Assembly (NCBI RefSeq): GCF_003331055.1
Contig: NZ_PUQD01000052.1
Coordinates: forward strand, 1 to 39,126
Origin: Pseudomonas sp. AFG_SD02_1510_Pfu_092
Lineage (GTDB): Bacteria; Pseudomonadota; Gammaproteobacteria; Pseudomonadales; Pseudomonadaceae
DNA: 39,126 nucleotides
Direction: 5' to 3'
Part shown: positions 17,188 through 26,020 of the stretch, one piece after another
Layout of the letters: each line of letters begins with the position of its first letter
How positions within the stretch are numbered: the stretch's first letter is position 1
Position numbers and translations under genes: made by a program
Notes under the pieces: model-generated
Told to the model about the DNA's origin: nothing
The model's input: only the letters and a program-made list of their open reading frames with translations
The model's database searches: none

Positions 17188-17983
17188 AAAAGCCTCGATC
17201 GGGCTGCGCCTGGCCGCCTGGGGCGGGTTGCTGTTCCTGCACTTCCCGATCCTGATCATCTTCCTGTACGCCTTCAACACCGAAGACGCGGCATTCAGCT
17301 TCCCGCCCAAGGGCCTTACCTTGAAGTGGTTCGCCGTGGCCTTCGCCCGCCCCGATGTGCTGGAGGCGATCAAGCTGTCGCTGCAGGTGGCCTGCCTGGC
17401 CACGCTGATCGCCCTGGTGCTCGGCACGCTGGCCTCGGCGGCGCTGTACCGGCGCAGTTTTTTCGGCAAGGAGAGCATTTCGCTGATGCTGATCCTGCCC
17501 ATCGCCCTGCCCGGCATCATCACCGGTATCGCGCTACTGTCGGCGTTCAAGGCGCTGGGCATCGAACCCGGCATTTTCACCATCGTGGTCGGCCACGCCA
17601 CGTTCTGCGTGGTGATCGTCTACAACAACGTGATCGCCCGCCTGCGACGTACTTCGCAGAGCCTGATCGAAGCTTCGATGGACCTCGGCGCCGACGGCTG
17701 GCAGACCTTCCGCTACATCATCCTGCCCAACCTCGGCTCGGCGCTGCTGGCCGGCGGTATGCTGGCCTTCGCCCTGTCGTTCGACGAAATCATCGTCACC
17801 ACCTTCACCGCCGGCCATGAACGCACCCTGCCTATCTGGCTGCTCAACCAGCTCAGCCGCCCGCGCGATGTGCCGGTGACCAACGTGGTCGCCATGCTGG
17901 TGATGTTGGTGACCATGCTGCCGATTCTTGGCGCCTATTACCTGACCCGTGGCGGCGAAAGCGTCGCGGGCAGCGGCAAATGA
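17177..17983 (+). CDS. ydcV: YdcV-like ABC transporter permease
   Basis: Second permease subunit, 268 residues, PotC/PotI type with about six transmembrane segments. The EAA-like loop reads LIEASMDLGADGWQTFRYI (about 161-179). It overlaps ydcU at its start. Its stop overlaps an upstream ATG of the dehydrogenase frame (ATGA), but the real dehydrogenase start is probably 18001. The tight spacing argues for one transcript from ydcU through patD. Confidence 0.95.
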   Translation: MHSEKASIGLRLAAWGGLLFLHFPILIIFLYAFNTEDAAFSFPPKGLTLKWFAVAFARPDVLEAIKLSLQVACLATLIALVLGTLASAALYRRSFFGKESISLMLILPIALPGIITGIALLSAFKALGIEPGIFTIVVGHATFCVVIVYNNVIARLRRTSQSLIEASMDLGADGWQTFRYIILPNLGSALLAGGMLAFALSFDEIIVTTFTAGHERTLPIWLLNQLSRPRDVPVTNVVAMLVMLVTMLPILGAYYLTRGGESVAGSGK

Positions 17984-18000
17984 CCCTGGAGGAGTCCCCG

Positions 18001-19425
18001 ATGCAAACGCAGATGCTGATCAATGGCCAGCTGGTCGCTGGCCAAGGCCCGGCCTGGACCGTGCTCAACCCGGCACTGGGCACCGCCCTGGCGCAAATCA
18101 ACGAAGCCAGCGAGGCCCAGGTGGACAGCGCGGTGCGCGCCGCCGACCAGGCCTTCGACAGCTGGTCGCAAACCAGCCCCAAGGAGCGCGCGCAAGCCTT
18201 GCTGGCGCTGGCCGATGCCATCGAAGCCCATGGCGACGAACTGGCCCGGCTGGAATCGCAGAACTGCGGCAAACCGCTGAGTGCCGCGCTGAATGACGAG
18301 ATCCCGGCAATTGCCGATGTGTTCCGCTACTTTGCCGGTGCCGCCCGCTGCCTGGGCGGCTCGGCGGCGGGCGAGTACCTGCCCGGCCACACCTCGATGA
18401 TCCGCCGCGACCCGCTGGGCGTGGTGGCCTCGATCGCGCCGTGGAACTACCCGCTGATGATGCTGGCGTGGAAAATCGCCCCGGCCCTGGCTGCCGGTAA
18501 TACCGTGGTGATCAAGCCTTCCGAGCTGACCCCGCTGACTGCCCTGCGCCTGGGTGAACTGGCCCGCGACCTGCTGCCAGCGGGGGTGCTGAACATTCTG
18601 TTCGGCCGTGGCCAGACGGTCGGCAACCCGCTGGTCACCCACCCCAAGGTGCGCATGGTCTCGCTGACCGGCTCGATCCCTACCGGCGCGCACATCATCA
18701 GCGCCACCGCCGACAGCGTGAAACGCATGCACATGGAACTGGGCGGCAAGGCCCCGGTGCTGGTGTTCGACGATGCCGATATCGATGCCGCCATCGACGG
18801 CATCCGCACCTTCGGTTTCTACAACGCCGGCCAGGACTGCACCGCAGCCTGTCGCCTGTATGTGCAGGACGGTATCTACGAGCGCTTTGTCGAACGCCTG
18901 GGTGAGGCTGTGGCCAGCCTCAAGCCGGGCCTGCAGGAGGCCGGGGACACCGAGCTGGGGCCGCTGATCAGCGCCCAGCACCGCGACAAGGTAGCGGGAC
19001 TGGTGGAGCGCGCCATCGCCCAGCCGCACATTCGTCTGGTCACCGGCGGCAAGGCCATCGCGGGTGACGGTTTCTTCTTCGAGCCGACCGTGCTGGCCGA
19101 TACCCTGCAGGATGACGAGATCGTGCGCAACGAAGTGTTCGGCCCGGTGGTGTCGGTGACCCGCTTCAACGACGAAGCGCAGGCGCTGGCATGGGCCAAC
19201 GACTCCGACTACGGCCTGGCTTCCTCGGTATGGACCCGCGACACCGGCCGCGCCCATCGCCTGGCAGCACGTTTGCAGTATGGCTGCACCTGGGTGAATA
19301 CCCACTTCATGCTGGTCAGCGAAATGCCCCATGGCGGGCAGAAGCATTCAGGGTATGGCAAGGACATGTCGATGTATGGGCTGGAGGACTACACCTGTGT
19401 GCGGCATGTGATGATCAAGCACTAG
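18001..19425 (+). CDS. patD: Gamma-aminobutyraldehyde dehydrogenase
   Basis: Oxidises 4-aminobutanal to 4-aminobutanoate with NAD, a step in putrescine breakdown. The ALDH motifs are complete: PWNYP with N149, cofactor region SLTGSIPTG (221-229), general base E246 in MELGGK and catalytic C280 in NAGQDCT. From ATG 18001 the protein is 474 residues, the length of E. coli PatD (YdcW), with the same positions for E246 and C280. GGAGGAG 5 bases before 18001 decides this start over the upstream ATG at 17980. Its place after ydcSTUV links uptake and catabolism. A related aldehyde substrate is possible. Confidence 0.92.
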   Translation: MQTQMLINGQLVAGQGPAWTVLNPALGTALAQINEASEAQVDSAVRAADQAFDSWSQTSPKERAQALLALADAIEAHGDELARLESQNCGKPLSAALNDEIPAIADVFRYFAGAARCLGGSAAGEYLPGHTSMIRRDPLGVVASIAPWNYPLMMLAWKIAPALAAGNTVVIKPSELTPLTALRLGELARDLLPAGVLNILFGRGQTVGNPLVTHPKVRMVSLTGSIPTGAHIISATADSVKRMHMELGGKAPVLVFDDADIDAAIDGIRTFGFYNAGQDCTAACRLYVQDGIYERFVERLGEAVASLKPGLQEAGDTELGPLISAQHRDKVAGLVERAIAQPHIRLVTGGKAIAGDGFFFEPTVLADTLQDDEIVRNEVFGPVVSVTRFNDEAQALAWANDSDYGLASSVWTRDTGRAHRLAARLQYGCTWVNTHFMLVSEMPHGGQKHSGYGKDMSMYGLEDYTCVRHVMIKH

Positions 19426-19440
19426 CCTGAGTTGTATCTG

Positions 19441-19543
19441 CCGGCCTCTTCGCGGGCTTGCCCGCTCCCACAGGTACGTCACCGCCCTTGAGGTTCGTGA
19501 TGTACCTGTGGGAGCGGGCAAGCCCGCGAAGAGGCCAGTACAG
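19441..19543. repeat. Inverted REP pair between convergent genes
   Basis: REPs at 19441-19475 and 19503-19543 in opposite orientation, core CGCGGGCTTGCCCGCTCCCACAGG, 27-base spacer. They fill most of the 125-base gap between patD and the flavin oxidoreductase gene, whose 3' ends face each other, and probably act as a two-way terminator. Confidence 0.92.
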
Positions 19544-19550
19544 ATAGAAA

Positions 19551-20657
19551 CTAGTCGCGCAGGTCCGACTCGTGAATCGGGTTGGCCCGGCTGGTCGCGC
19601 GCTGGTATTGCGCTGGCCAGGTGGCCTTGTTGCCGCCCAGGTCATCGTCGGCATGCAGCGGCCAGTACGGGTCGCGCAGCAGTTCACGGGCAAGGAAGAT
19701 GATGTCGGCCTGGCCAGTGCGCAGGATGTGCTCGGCCTGGGCCGGTTCGGTGATCATGCCCACGGTGCCGGTGGCAATTTCCGACTCCTTGCGCACACGC
19801 TCGGCGAAGCGCGTCTGGTAGCCCGGGCCGGTGGGGATTTCGGCATTGACCGAGGTGCCGCCGGAGGACACGTCGATCAGGTCGACGCCCAAGCCACGCA
19901 GGCGGCGCGCCAGCTCGACGGTTTCATCCGGGTTCCAGCCATCCTCCACCCAGTCGGTCGCCGATACCCGCACCAACAGCGGCAGCTCGGCCGGCCAGAC
20001 CTCGCGCACGGCCTCGACCACTTGCAGGGTCAGGCGAATACGGTTCTCGAAGCAGCTGCCGTATTCGTCACGGCGCTGGTTGCTCAGCGGTGACAGAAAC
20101 TGGTGCAGCAGGTAGCCGTGGGCGGCGTGAATCTCGACCACTTTGAAACCGGCCTTCAGGGCGCGCTCGGTGGCAGCGACGAAGGCGGCGATGACGTCGT
20201 GGATTTCATCCTGGGTCAGCTCGCGTGGCGGTGTGTGTTGTGGATCGAAGGCGATCTTCGACGGCCCCACCGGCTGCCAACCGCCCTCTTCCGGTTTGAC
20301 ACTGCCTTGTTTGCCCAGCCAGGGGCGATAGGTGCTGGCCTTGCGCCCGGCGTGGGCCAGCTGGATGCCAGGCACGCCCCCCTGGGCGGTGATGAAACGG
20401 GTGATGCGTTGCAGCGGGGCGATCTGCGCGTCGTCCCACAGGCCAAGGTCTTCGGCGGTGATGCGGCCATCGGCGGTGACCGCCACGGCCTCAGTGATCA
20501 CCAGGCCCGCCCCACCGACGGCGCGGCTGCCCAGGTGAACGAGATGCCAGTCGTTGGCCAGGCCATCGACGGCGGAATACTGGCACATCGGCGATACCGC
20601 GATGCGGTTGGGCAGGGTCAGCTGACGCAGGGTGTAAGGCTCGAGCAGCAGGCTCAT
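19551..20657 (-). CDS. Old Yellow Enzyme family NADH:flavin oxidoreductase (YqjM/XenA-like)
   Basis: FMN-dependent ene-reductase, cytoplasmic; substrates may be enones, nitro compounds or other electrophiles. Of 368 residues, Cys25 in SPMCQYSA is the redox-tuning cysteine of the YqjM/XenA class. The FMN and substrate residues in IQLAHAGRKAS and the paired His of EIHAAHGYLLHQFLS are present. The TIM barrel looks complete. The frame opens 8 codons earlier, but ATG 20657 has GGGAGGTG close upstream and gives the family N-terminus MSLLLEPYTL. It resembles but does not equal XenA as I remember it, so I give no symbol. Confidence 0.93.
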   Translation of the reverse strand: MSLLLEPYTLRQLTLPNRIAVSPMCQYSAVDGLANDWHLVHLGSRAVGGAGLVITEAVAVTADGRITAEDLGLWDDAQIAPLQRITRFITAQGGVPGIQLAHAGRKASTYRPWLGKQGSVKPEEGGWQPVGPSKIAFDPQHTPPRELTQDEIHDVIAAFVAATERALKAGFKVVEIHAAHGYLLHQFLSPLSNQRRDEYGSCFENRIRLTLQVVEAVREVWPAELPLLVRVSATDWVEDGWNPDETVELARRLRGLGVDLIDVSSGGTSVNAEIPTGPGYQTRFAERVRKESEIATGTVGMITEPAQAEHILRTGQADIIFLARELLRDPYWPLHADDDLGGNKATWPAQYQRATSRANPIHESDLRD

Positions 20658-20730
20658 GAGGGCACCTCCCAAGGACTCCAATGGTGATCCGGCCGGACAC
20701 TCAATTGCACGTCCCTGGCCCGGGTCCGGT

Positions 20731-20754
20731 CATTCTTCAGACTAGACCAGAATG
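20731..20754 (-). promoter_or_regulatory. Inverted repeat upstream of the flavin oxidoreductase gene
   Basis: CATTCT-N12-AGAATG, a perfect 6-bp inverted repeat about 74 bases before the start codon. The size fits an operator for a dimeric regulator. OYE genes are often controlled by electrophile-sensing repressors, but no such regulator gene is adjacent, so this is inference. Confidence 0.3.
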
Positions 20755-20787
20755 GTTGGGGGGAAGGTTCCCTGCGAGGTGTTGGAT

Positions 20788-21016
20788 GGCACCGGCTTCG
20801 CCGGTGCTCGCCGGCAAGCCAGCTCCCACAGGTACAGCGCAAGCCTTGAGCCCGCCGCAGGCCCTGTGGGAGCGGGCGTGCCCGCGAAGCAGGCGACGCG
20901 GTGCATGGCACCGGCTTCGCCGGTGAACCCGCTCCCACAGAGGTATTACCAAACCGGAAGGTGATAAGGTACTTGTGGGAGCTGGCTTGCCGGCGATGGG
21001 CTGCAAAGCAGCCCCG
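20788..21016. repeat. Cluster of four REP elements
   Basis: Four copies in alternating orientation at about 20788-20833, 20861-20895, 20907-20943 and 20970-21016. Two have the GCCGGCAAGCCAGC core and two the CGCGGG/GTGAACCCGC type; extra small palindromes (ACCGGcttcgCCGGT) sit beside two of them. This cluster explains most of the 368-base gene-free stretch between the flavin oxidoreductase start and the recJ stop. Confidence 0.9.
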
Positions 21017-21025
21017 GAATTGCAG

Positions 21026-22735
21026 TCAACGCGGCTCCATATGGGCAATCATCAACTGCACGCTTTCATTACCGCGAAACTCGTTCACATCCAGCTTGTA
21101 CGCCAACTCGACCCAACGCACCGTGGGGTTCGGCCACACTTCGCGATCGATGCCAAAGGCAATGCCGTCCAGCCGCACCGAGCCACACTCGCTCTTGAGC
21201 ACAACCTTCAGGTGCCGCTCGCCGACCACGCGCTGCTCCACCAGCTGGAACACGCCATGGAACAGCGGCTCGGGGAAGTGCTGGCCCCAAGGCCCGGCGT
21301 GGCGCAGGGCCTTGGCCAGGTCGAGGTGGAACTCCTCCACCGCCAGGCTGCCATCGGACAACAAGCGGCCGGTCAAGTCGTCTTCACGCAACTGGCGCCG
21401 TACTTCTTCGTCAAACGCCTGGGCAAACGCCGGGAAGTTGGCCTCGGGCAACGACAACCCGGCGGCCATGGCGTGGCCGCCGAACTTGCTGATCAGTTGC
21501 GGATGACGCGCCGCCACGGCATCCAGCGCATCGCGGATGTGGAAGCCCGGCACCGAGCGCGCCGAGCCTTTGAGCATGCCCTCGCCCGCGTCGGCGAAGG
21601 CGATGGTCGGCCGGTGGTAACGCTCCTTCAGGCGCGACGCCAGAATACCGATCACCCCTTGGTGCCAGTCGGCATCGAACAGGCACAAGCCGTACGGCAT
21701 CGACTCGACCGGCAGGTCCTTGAGCTGCGCCAGGGCTTCGCGCTGCATGCCCTGCTCGATGGACTTGCGGTCCTGGTTCAGGTCATCCAGCTGCTGGGCC
21801 ATGTCCTGGGCCAGGGCCGCGTCTTCGCACAGCAGGCATTCGATGCCCAGGCTCATGTCGTCCAGGCGCCCGGCGGCGTTCAGCCGCGGGCCGAGGATGA
21901 AGCCGAGGTCAGTCGAGGTGATGCGCCGGTGATCGCGGCGGGCCACTTCGAGAATGGCCTTCAGCCCCGGTCGCGCGCGGCCGGCACGGATGCGTTCCAG
22001 GCCCTGGTGCACCAGGATGCGGTTGTTGGCATCCAGCGGTACCACGTCGGCGACGCTGCCCAGGGCGACCAGGTCGAGCAGTTCGCCGATGTTCGGCTGT
22101 GGCTGCGTTTCGTAGCGCCCCAGGCTGCGCAGCCGCGCGCGCAGGGCCATCAGCACGTAGAAGATTACCCCCACCCCGGCCAGCGCCTTGCTCGGGAAGC
22201 TGCAGCCTGGCTGGTTGGGGTTGATGATGGCATCGGCGTCGGGTAACTGCGCGCCCGGCAGGTGGTGGTCGGTGACCAGTACCTTGAGCCCGGCGGCCTT
22301 GGCTGCCGCCACCCCTTCGACACTGGAGATGCCGTTGTCCACGGTGATCAGCAACTGCGGCTGGCGTTGCAGCGCCACCTCGACGATTTCCGGGGTCAGG
22401 CCGTAGCCGTATTCGAAGCGATTGGGCACCAGGTAATCGACATGGGCCGCGCCCAGCAGACGCAGGCCCAGCACGCCGACGCTACTGGCGGTGGCGCCGT
22501 CGGCGTCGAAGTCGCCGACGATGAGGATGCGCTGGCGCTGGTCGAGCGCCTCGACCAGCAGGTCGACGCCGGCCTCGATGCCCTTGAGCTGCTGGTACGG
22601 CAGCAGCCGCGCCAGGCTCTTGTCCAGTTCGGCCTCGCTCTGCACGCCGCGCGCGGCATACAGGCGGGTCAGCAAGGGTGGCAGGTTACCCAGAAATGGC
22701 AGGGTCGGCGGTAGCGGGCGAGGTTCGATGCGCAT
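21026..22735 (-). CDS. recJ: Single-stranded-DNA-specific 5'-3' exonuclease RecJ
   Basis: Degrades single-stranded DNA from 5' ends in RecF-pathway recombination, base-excision and mismatch repair. The 569 residues match RecJ length. The DHH phosphoesterase metal-binding motifs are present: GDFDADG (74-80), VDNG (132-135) and DHH (156-158), with later GGHAMAAG of the DHHA1 domain. An OB-like C-terminal region follows. It starts 8 bases after the yaeQ stop, so yaeQ-recJ is probably one transcript, and it ends against the REP cluster. Confidence 0.97.
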   Translation of the reverse strand: MRIEPRPLPPTLPFLGNLPPLLTRLYAARGVQSEAELDKSLARLLPYQQLKGIEAGVDLLVEALDQRQRILIVGDFDADGATASSVGVLGLRLLGAAHVDYLVPNRFEYGYGLTPEIVEVALQRQPQLLITVDNGISSVEGVAAAKAAGLKVLVTDHHLPGAQLPDADAIINPNQPGCSFPSKALAGVGVIFYVLMALRARLRSLGRYETQPQPNIGELLDLVALGSVADVVPLDANNRILVHQGLERIRAGRARPGLKAILEVARRDHRRITSTDLGFILGPRLNAAGRLDDMSLGIECLLCEDAALAQDMAQQLDDLNQDRKSIEQGMQREALAQLKDLPVESMPYGLCLFDADWHQGVIGILASRLKERYHRPTIAFADAGEGMLKGSARSVPGFHIRDALDAVAARHPQLISKFGGHAMAAGLSLPEANFPAFAQAFDEEVRRQLREDDLTGRLLSDGSLAVEEFHLDLAKALRHAGPWGQHFPEPLFHGVFQLVEQRVVGERHLKVVLKSECGSVRLDGIAFGIDREVWPNPTVRWVELAYKLDVNEFRGNESVQLMIAHMEPR

Positions 22736-22743
22736 GAGGGGGT

Positions 22744-23286
22744 TCAGCCACGCTCACCCAGCAGCCACTCCAGCTGCACTTCGTGCTGGCCACGGTCGTC
22801 GGTGACGAACAGGGTACCTTCGCTGATCATCACGTCCCACTTGATGGTGCGCGGCATGTCGGTGGCCAGGGTTTCCAGCACCTCCTGCGGTACAGCGGCG
22901 ATGCTCAGGTTCTTCAGGCCCTTGACCGCGTCCACCACCTTGTTCTGCCAGACCCGCAGGCTGCCGTAGGCCAACAGGCTGGTGCGCTCGGTGCGGCGCG
23001 AACACCAAGTCAGGCGGTCGGCGTCCGGCTGGCCCACTTCGATCCAGTGCAGGATGCGATCGTCCAGGCTCTTTTCCCACAGTGCCGCCTCGTCCACATC
23101 GGAAAGGCCGCGGCCGAACGACAGGTTCTCGTTGTACCAGAGGGCGTAGGCCAGCAGGCGCACGGCCATACGTTCTTCGGTTTCCGAAGGGTGGCGGGCG
23201 ATGGTCTGACGGACGTTTTCGTACACGCCGCGGTCGAGGTCGGTCAGGTTCAGTTCGAATTTGTAGGTGGTGGACGGCTGGGCCAT
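22744..23286 (-). CDS. yaeQ: YaeQ family protein
   Basis: The 180-residue protein has the family size and opening (TYKFELNLTDLDRGVYE). YaeQ proteins have a compact fold related to PD-(D/E)XK nucleases, but no reaction is established; older work tied E. coli YaeQ to suppression of an RfaH-related phenotype. The frame stays open to 23769, but that extension runs antisense to the CoA-transferase gene, so ATG 23286 is chosen. It is adjacent and upstream of recJ on the same strand. Confidence 0.92.
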   Translation of the reverse strand: MAQPSTTYKFELNLTDLDRGVYENVRQTIARHPSETEERMAVRLLAYALWYNENLSFGRGLSDVDEAALWEKSLDDRILHWIEVGQPDADRLTWCSRRTERTSLLAYGSLRVWQNKVVDAVKGLKNLSIAAVPQEVLETLATDMPRTIKWDVMISEGTLFVTDDRGQHEVQLEWLLGERG

Positions 23287-23416
23287 GGTCGACGGGCTTC
23301 TTGCGCAAGAAAAGTCGCATAGTCTAACCGATCCTGCCCTTCGTTGTGCCTCAGCAGTATCTGCCGCTTCGGACCTATGATAAAACCTCCATCTGCCCAG
23401 TTGCCACGGATGCCCC

Positions 23417-24616
23417 ATGTCTACGCCCAGCAAACCCCTCGCCGGCCTTAAAGTTGTCGAACTTGGCACGCTGATCGCGGGCCCGTTCGCCTCACGCATC
23501 TGTGCCGAGTTCGGCGCCGAGGTGATCAAGGTCGAATCGCCCGATGGCGGCGATCCGCTGCGCAAATGGCGCAAGCTGTATGAGGGCACCTCGCTGTGGT
23601 GGTTCGTGCAGGCCCGCAACAAGCAGTCGCTCACCCTCAACCTCAAGCACCCTGAAGGCCGCGAGATTCTGAAGAAGTTGCTGGCCGAGGCCGACATCCT
23701 GATCGAGAACTTCCGCCCCGGTGTGCTGGAAAAACTCGGCCTGGGCTGGGATGTGCTGCATGCGCTCAACCCGCGCCTGGTGATGGTGCGCCTGTCGGGC
23801 TTCGGCCAGACCGGGCCGATGAAGGACCAGCCGGGCTTCGGTGCGGTGGGCGAATCGATGGGCGGCCTGCGCTACATCACCGGCTTCGATGACCGCCCGC
23901 CAGTGCGCACGGGCATTTCCATCGGTGATTCGATTGCCGCCCTGTGGGGCGTGATCGGTGCGCTGATGGCCCTGCGCCACCGGGAAGTCAACGGCGGCCA
24001 GGGTCAGGTGGTGGATGTGGCCCTGTACGAGGCGATTTTCGCCATGATGGAAAGCATGGTCCCGGAGTTCGATGTGTTCGGTTTCATCCGCGAACGCAGC
24101 GGCAACATCATGCCGGGCATCACGCCCTCCTCCATCCACACCAGCGCCGACGGCAAGCACGTGCAGATTGGCGCCAACGGCGATGCGATCTTCAAGCGCT
24201 TCATGCAGGCGATCGGCCGCGCCGACCTGGCCGAAGACCCGACCCTGGCCAGCAACGACGGCCGCGACCTGCGCCGTGACGAGCTGTACGGGGTGATCGA
24301 CCGTTGGGCCAACAGCCTGCCGCTGGAACAGCTGCTACAGGTGCTGAACAGCGCCGAAGTGCCCGCCAGCCGCATCTATTCGGCTGAGGACATGTTCAAC
24401 GACCCGCAGTACCTGGCACGCGAGATGTTCCTGCAGGCCAGGCTGCCGGACGGCAAGCCGTTCCGCATGCCCGGCATCGTGCCCAAGCTCTCGGAAACCC
24501 CCGGCTCCGCCGAATGGGTCGGCCCGGCGCTGGGCGAACACACCGAAACGCTGCTCGGCAACCTGGGCTACGACACGGCGGCCATCGCCAGCCTGCGCGC
24601 CGCAGGCACGGTCTGA
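23417..24616 (+). CDS. CaiB/BaiF family (class III) CoA-transferase
   Basis: Transfers CoA between acyl-CoA and a free carboxylic acid. The 399 residues match the family. The N-terminal LAGLKVVELGTLIAGPFASR and the catalytic aspartate in GISIGDSIAAL (D171) are present. The substrate cannot be read from sequence. It is divergent from yaeQ across a 130-base gap that contains TATGAT at 23376-23381, a possible -10. Only 19 bases separate its stop from the next gene on the same strand. Confidence 0.95.
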   Translation: MSTPSKPLAGLKVVELGTLIAGPFASRICAEFGAEVIKVESPDGGDPLRKWRKLYEGTSLWWFVQARNKQSLTLNLKHPEGREILKKLLAEADILIENFRPGVLEKLGLGWDVLHALNPRLVMVRLSGFGQTGPMKDQPGFGAVGESMGGLRYITGFDDRPPVRTGISIGDSIAALWGVIGALMALRHREVNGGQGQVVDVALYEAIFAMMESMVPEFDVFGFIRERSGNIMPGITPSSIHTSADGKHVQIGANGDAIFKRFMQAIGRADLAEDPTLASNDGRDLRRDELYGVIDRWANSLPLEQLLQVLNSAEVPASRIYSAEDMFNDPQYLAREMFLQARLPDGKPFRMPGIVPKLSETPGSAEWVGPALGEHTETLLGNLGYDTAAIASLRAAGTV

Positions 24617-24635
24617 CCTGGCGCTGCCCTGGCCC

Positions 24636-25508
24636 ATGCGTGCTGCCCGTTGCCTAGCTTATCTGGCCCTGCTGTGCGGGCTGCTGCCTGCATTGCTGCA
24701 GCCAGCCAGCGCCAAGGAACGCCTCTTCTGGCTGGTGCGCGACCTGCCGCCGTTCACCATTTTCGAAGGACCGGAGAGAGGCCGGGGGGTAATTGACCAG
24801 CTGCTGCCCCTGCTGATCGGGCAGATGCCCGAGTACGACCACAGCATCGTGCGGGTCAACCGCGCGCGCGGTATCCAGATGCTGCAAGACCCAAAGACGT
24901 TCACCTGCGACCCAACCCTGTTGTGGACGCCGGAGCGCGCTGAGTACGTACGCTTTTCCCTACCGTCCGTTGGCGTGCTCAGTGGTGGCCTGGTGTTGCG
25001 CAAGGATAGCGAGGCGCTGGTGGCGCCCTACCTCCACGATCAGGAGGTAGACCTGCATGGGCTGCTGAGCAAGACCACACTGCAGCTGGGGATTGTCGCC
25101 GGGCGCAGCTACGGCACGCAGATCGATGCCATCCTGCAGCAACTGCCCGACACCGCGCTCAGCCGCCACTATGGCAACGACGCCACCGCCAACCTGCTGC
25201 AGATGCAACAGCTGGGGCGTCTGCAGCTGGTGCTCGGCTACTGGCCGGAAGTGCGCTACCTGGTCCAGCAGCAAGGCGGGTCACTGGCCGACTACCAGTT
25301 TTATCCCGTGCAGGGGGTGAGCCGTTATCAGTTTCTGCACGTGGGCTGCTCGAACAGCGAGCTGGGGCGTGCGGCAATTGCGCACATCGATCAGTTGCTG
25401 CCGACCCTGCGCCGTGACGTATTGCCGGGGTTGTATGCGCGCTGGCTGAGCCCGGCGCTACAGGAAGACTACCTGGAACAGAGCAAGCGGTTCTTCGAGG
25501 CCCGATAG
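24636..25508 (+). CDS. Orphan periplasmic solute-binding-like protein
   Basis: A 290-residue protein with a signal peptide (cleavage near ASA-KE at about 26) and a fold resembling bacterial extracellular solute-binding family 3 (LVRDLPPFTIFEG near 33-45, then a ligand-lobe pattern). Similar stand-alone proteins are often annotated as putative amino-acid-binding or conserved hypothetical. There is no permease or ATPase beside it, so a sensing role or use by a distant transporter is possible. The start codon lacks a visible ribosome site; coupling to the CoA-transferase 19 bases upstream is likely. Confidence 0.82.
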   Translation: MRAARCLAYLALLCGLLPALLQPASAKERLFWLVRDLPPFTIFEGPERGRGVIDQLLPLLIGQMPEYDHSIVRVNRARGIQMLQDPKTFTCDPTLLWTPERAEYVRFSLPSVGVLSGGLVLRKDSEALVAPYLHDQEVDLHGLLSKTTLQLGIVAGRSYGTQIDAILQQLPDTALSRHYGNDATANLLQMQQLGRLQLVLGYWPEVRYLVQQQGGSLADYQFYPVQGVSRYQFLHVGCSNSELGRAAIAHIDQLLPTLRRDVLPGLYARWLSPALQEDYLEQSKRFFEAR

Positions 25509-25528
25509 CTGCCAGGTCGACACACACG

Positions 25529-25566
25529 TAAAAGAAACCCCGGACGCTGGGGAATACGCCCGGGGC
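25529..25566 (-). terminator. Terminator after the DUF3509-like gene
   Basis: Minus strand hairpin with CCCCGG / CCGGGG arms (25560-25565 and 25538-25543) plus extra inner pairs, followed by TTTCTTTT. It would stop transcription of the small minus-strand gene 25660-25941. Confidence 0.7.
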
Positions 25567-25659
25567 CAAGCGAAAGCCCTTGCCGGGCTTCCCGTGACAG
25601 CCTTGCCAGCGCCGGAGCAAAGCACTGGCTGGCTGCCCCTACCGTATCTGATAAACCAC

Positions 25660-25941
25660 TCAGGCAAAGGTTCCCTGGGGTTGCTGGCGCTGCTGCAGTG
25701 CCGCGATCACACAGGGTTGCAAACGCCCTTCAGCAATCTGCAGGTCGCGGTGCAGGCCATCTACCAGGTCGATCAACAGGCGTTGTTCCTGCAATTGGCG
25801 CTCGCTGACCGTGCGCCGCAGGGTGATGCCGGCAAGGCGGTCGTGAACGGTCAATTGGCGATTACCATTGCCATCGGCAACGCCGAGGTGGGTCTGGTAG
25901 GGGCTCAGAGCTTCGTTGAGCAGTCTGCAGATTCTTTCCAT
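25660..25941 (-). CDS. Small DUF3509-like protein
   Basis: About 93 residues from ATG 25941 (a GTG at 25950 is the alternative). The pattern (LSPYQTHLGVADGNG early, TLRRTVSERQLQ in the middle, then LVDGLHRDLQIAEGRL) resembles DUF3509, small Pseudomonas proteins with no known function. There is no signal peptide or TM. It faces the orphan binding protein with converging 3' ends and has its own terminator, which supports it as a real gene. I give no function. Confidence 0.72.
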   Translation of the reverse strand: MERICRLLNEALSPYQTHLGVADGNGNRQLTVHDRLAGITLRRTVSERQLQEQRLLIDLVDGLHRDLQIAEGRLQPCVIAALQQRQQPQGTFA

Positions 25942-26020
25942 CCGGATCACTCGCTGCGTGGTGGGGTATAGAGGAACTGACCAACAGACGCAGCGGAAAG
26001 TTCGCTACAGCGCGGCTGCT

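Noticed and set aside
20788..21016. CRISPR-like array
   Set aside because: Repeats alternate in orientation, vary in sequence and have uneven spacing, and no cas genes are present; they are REPs.
20975..22246. 423-codon plus-strand frame over recJ
   Set aside because: Antisense to recJ and begins inside a REP.
23287..23769. N-terminal extension of YaeQ
   Set aside because: It would overlap the CoA-transferase gene on the other strand; YaeQ from 23286 already has the family length.
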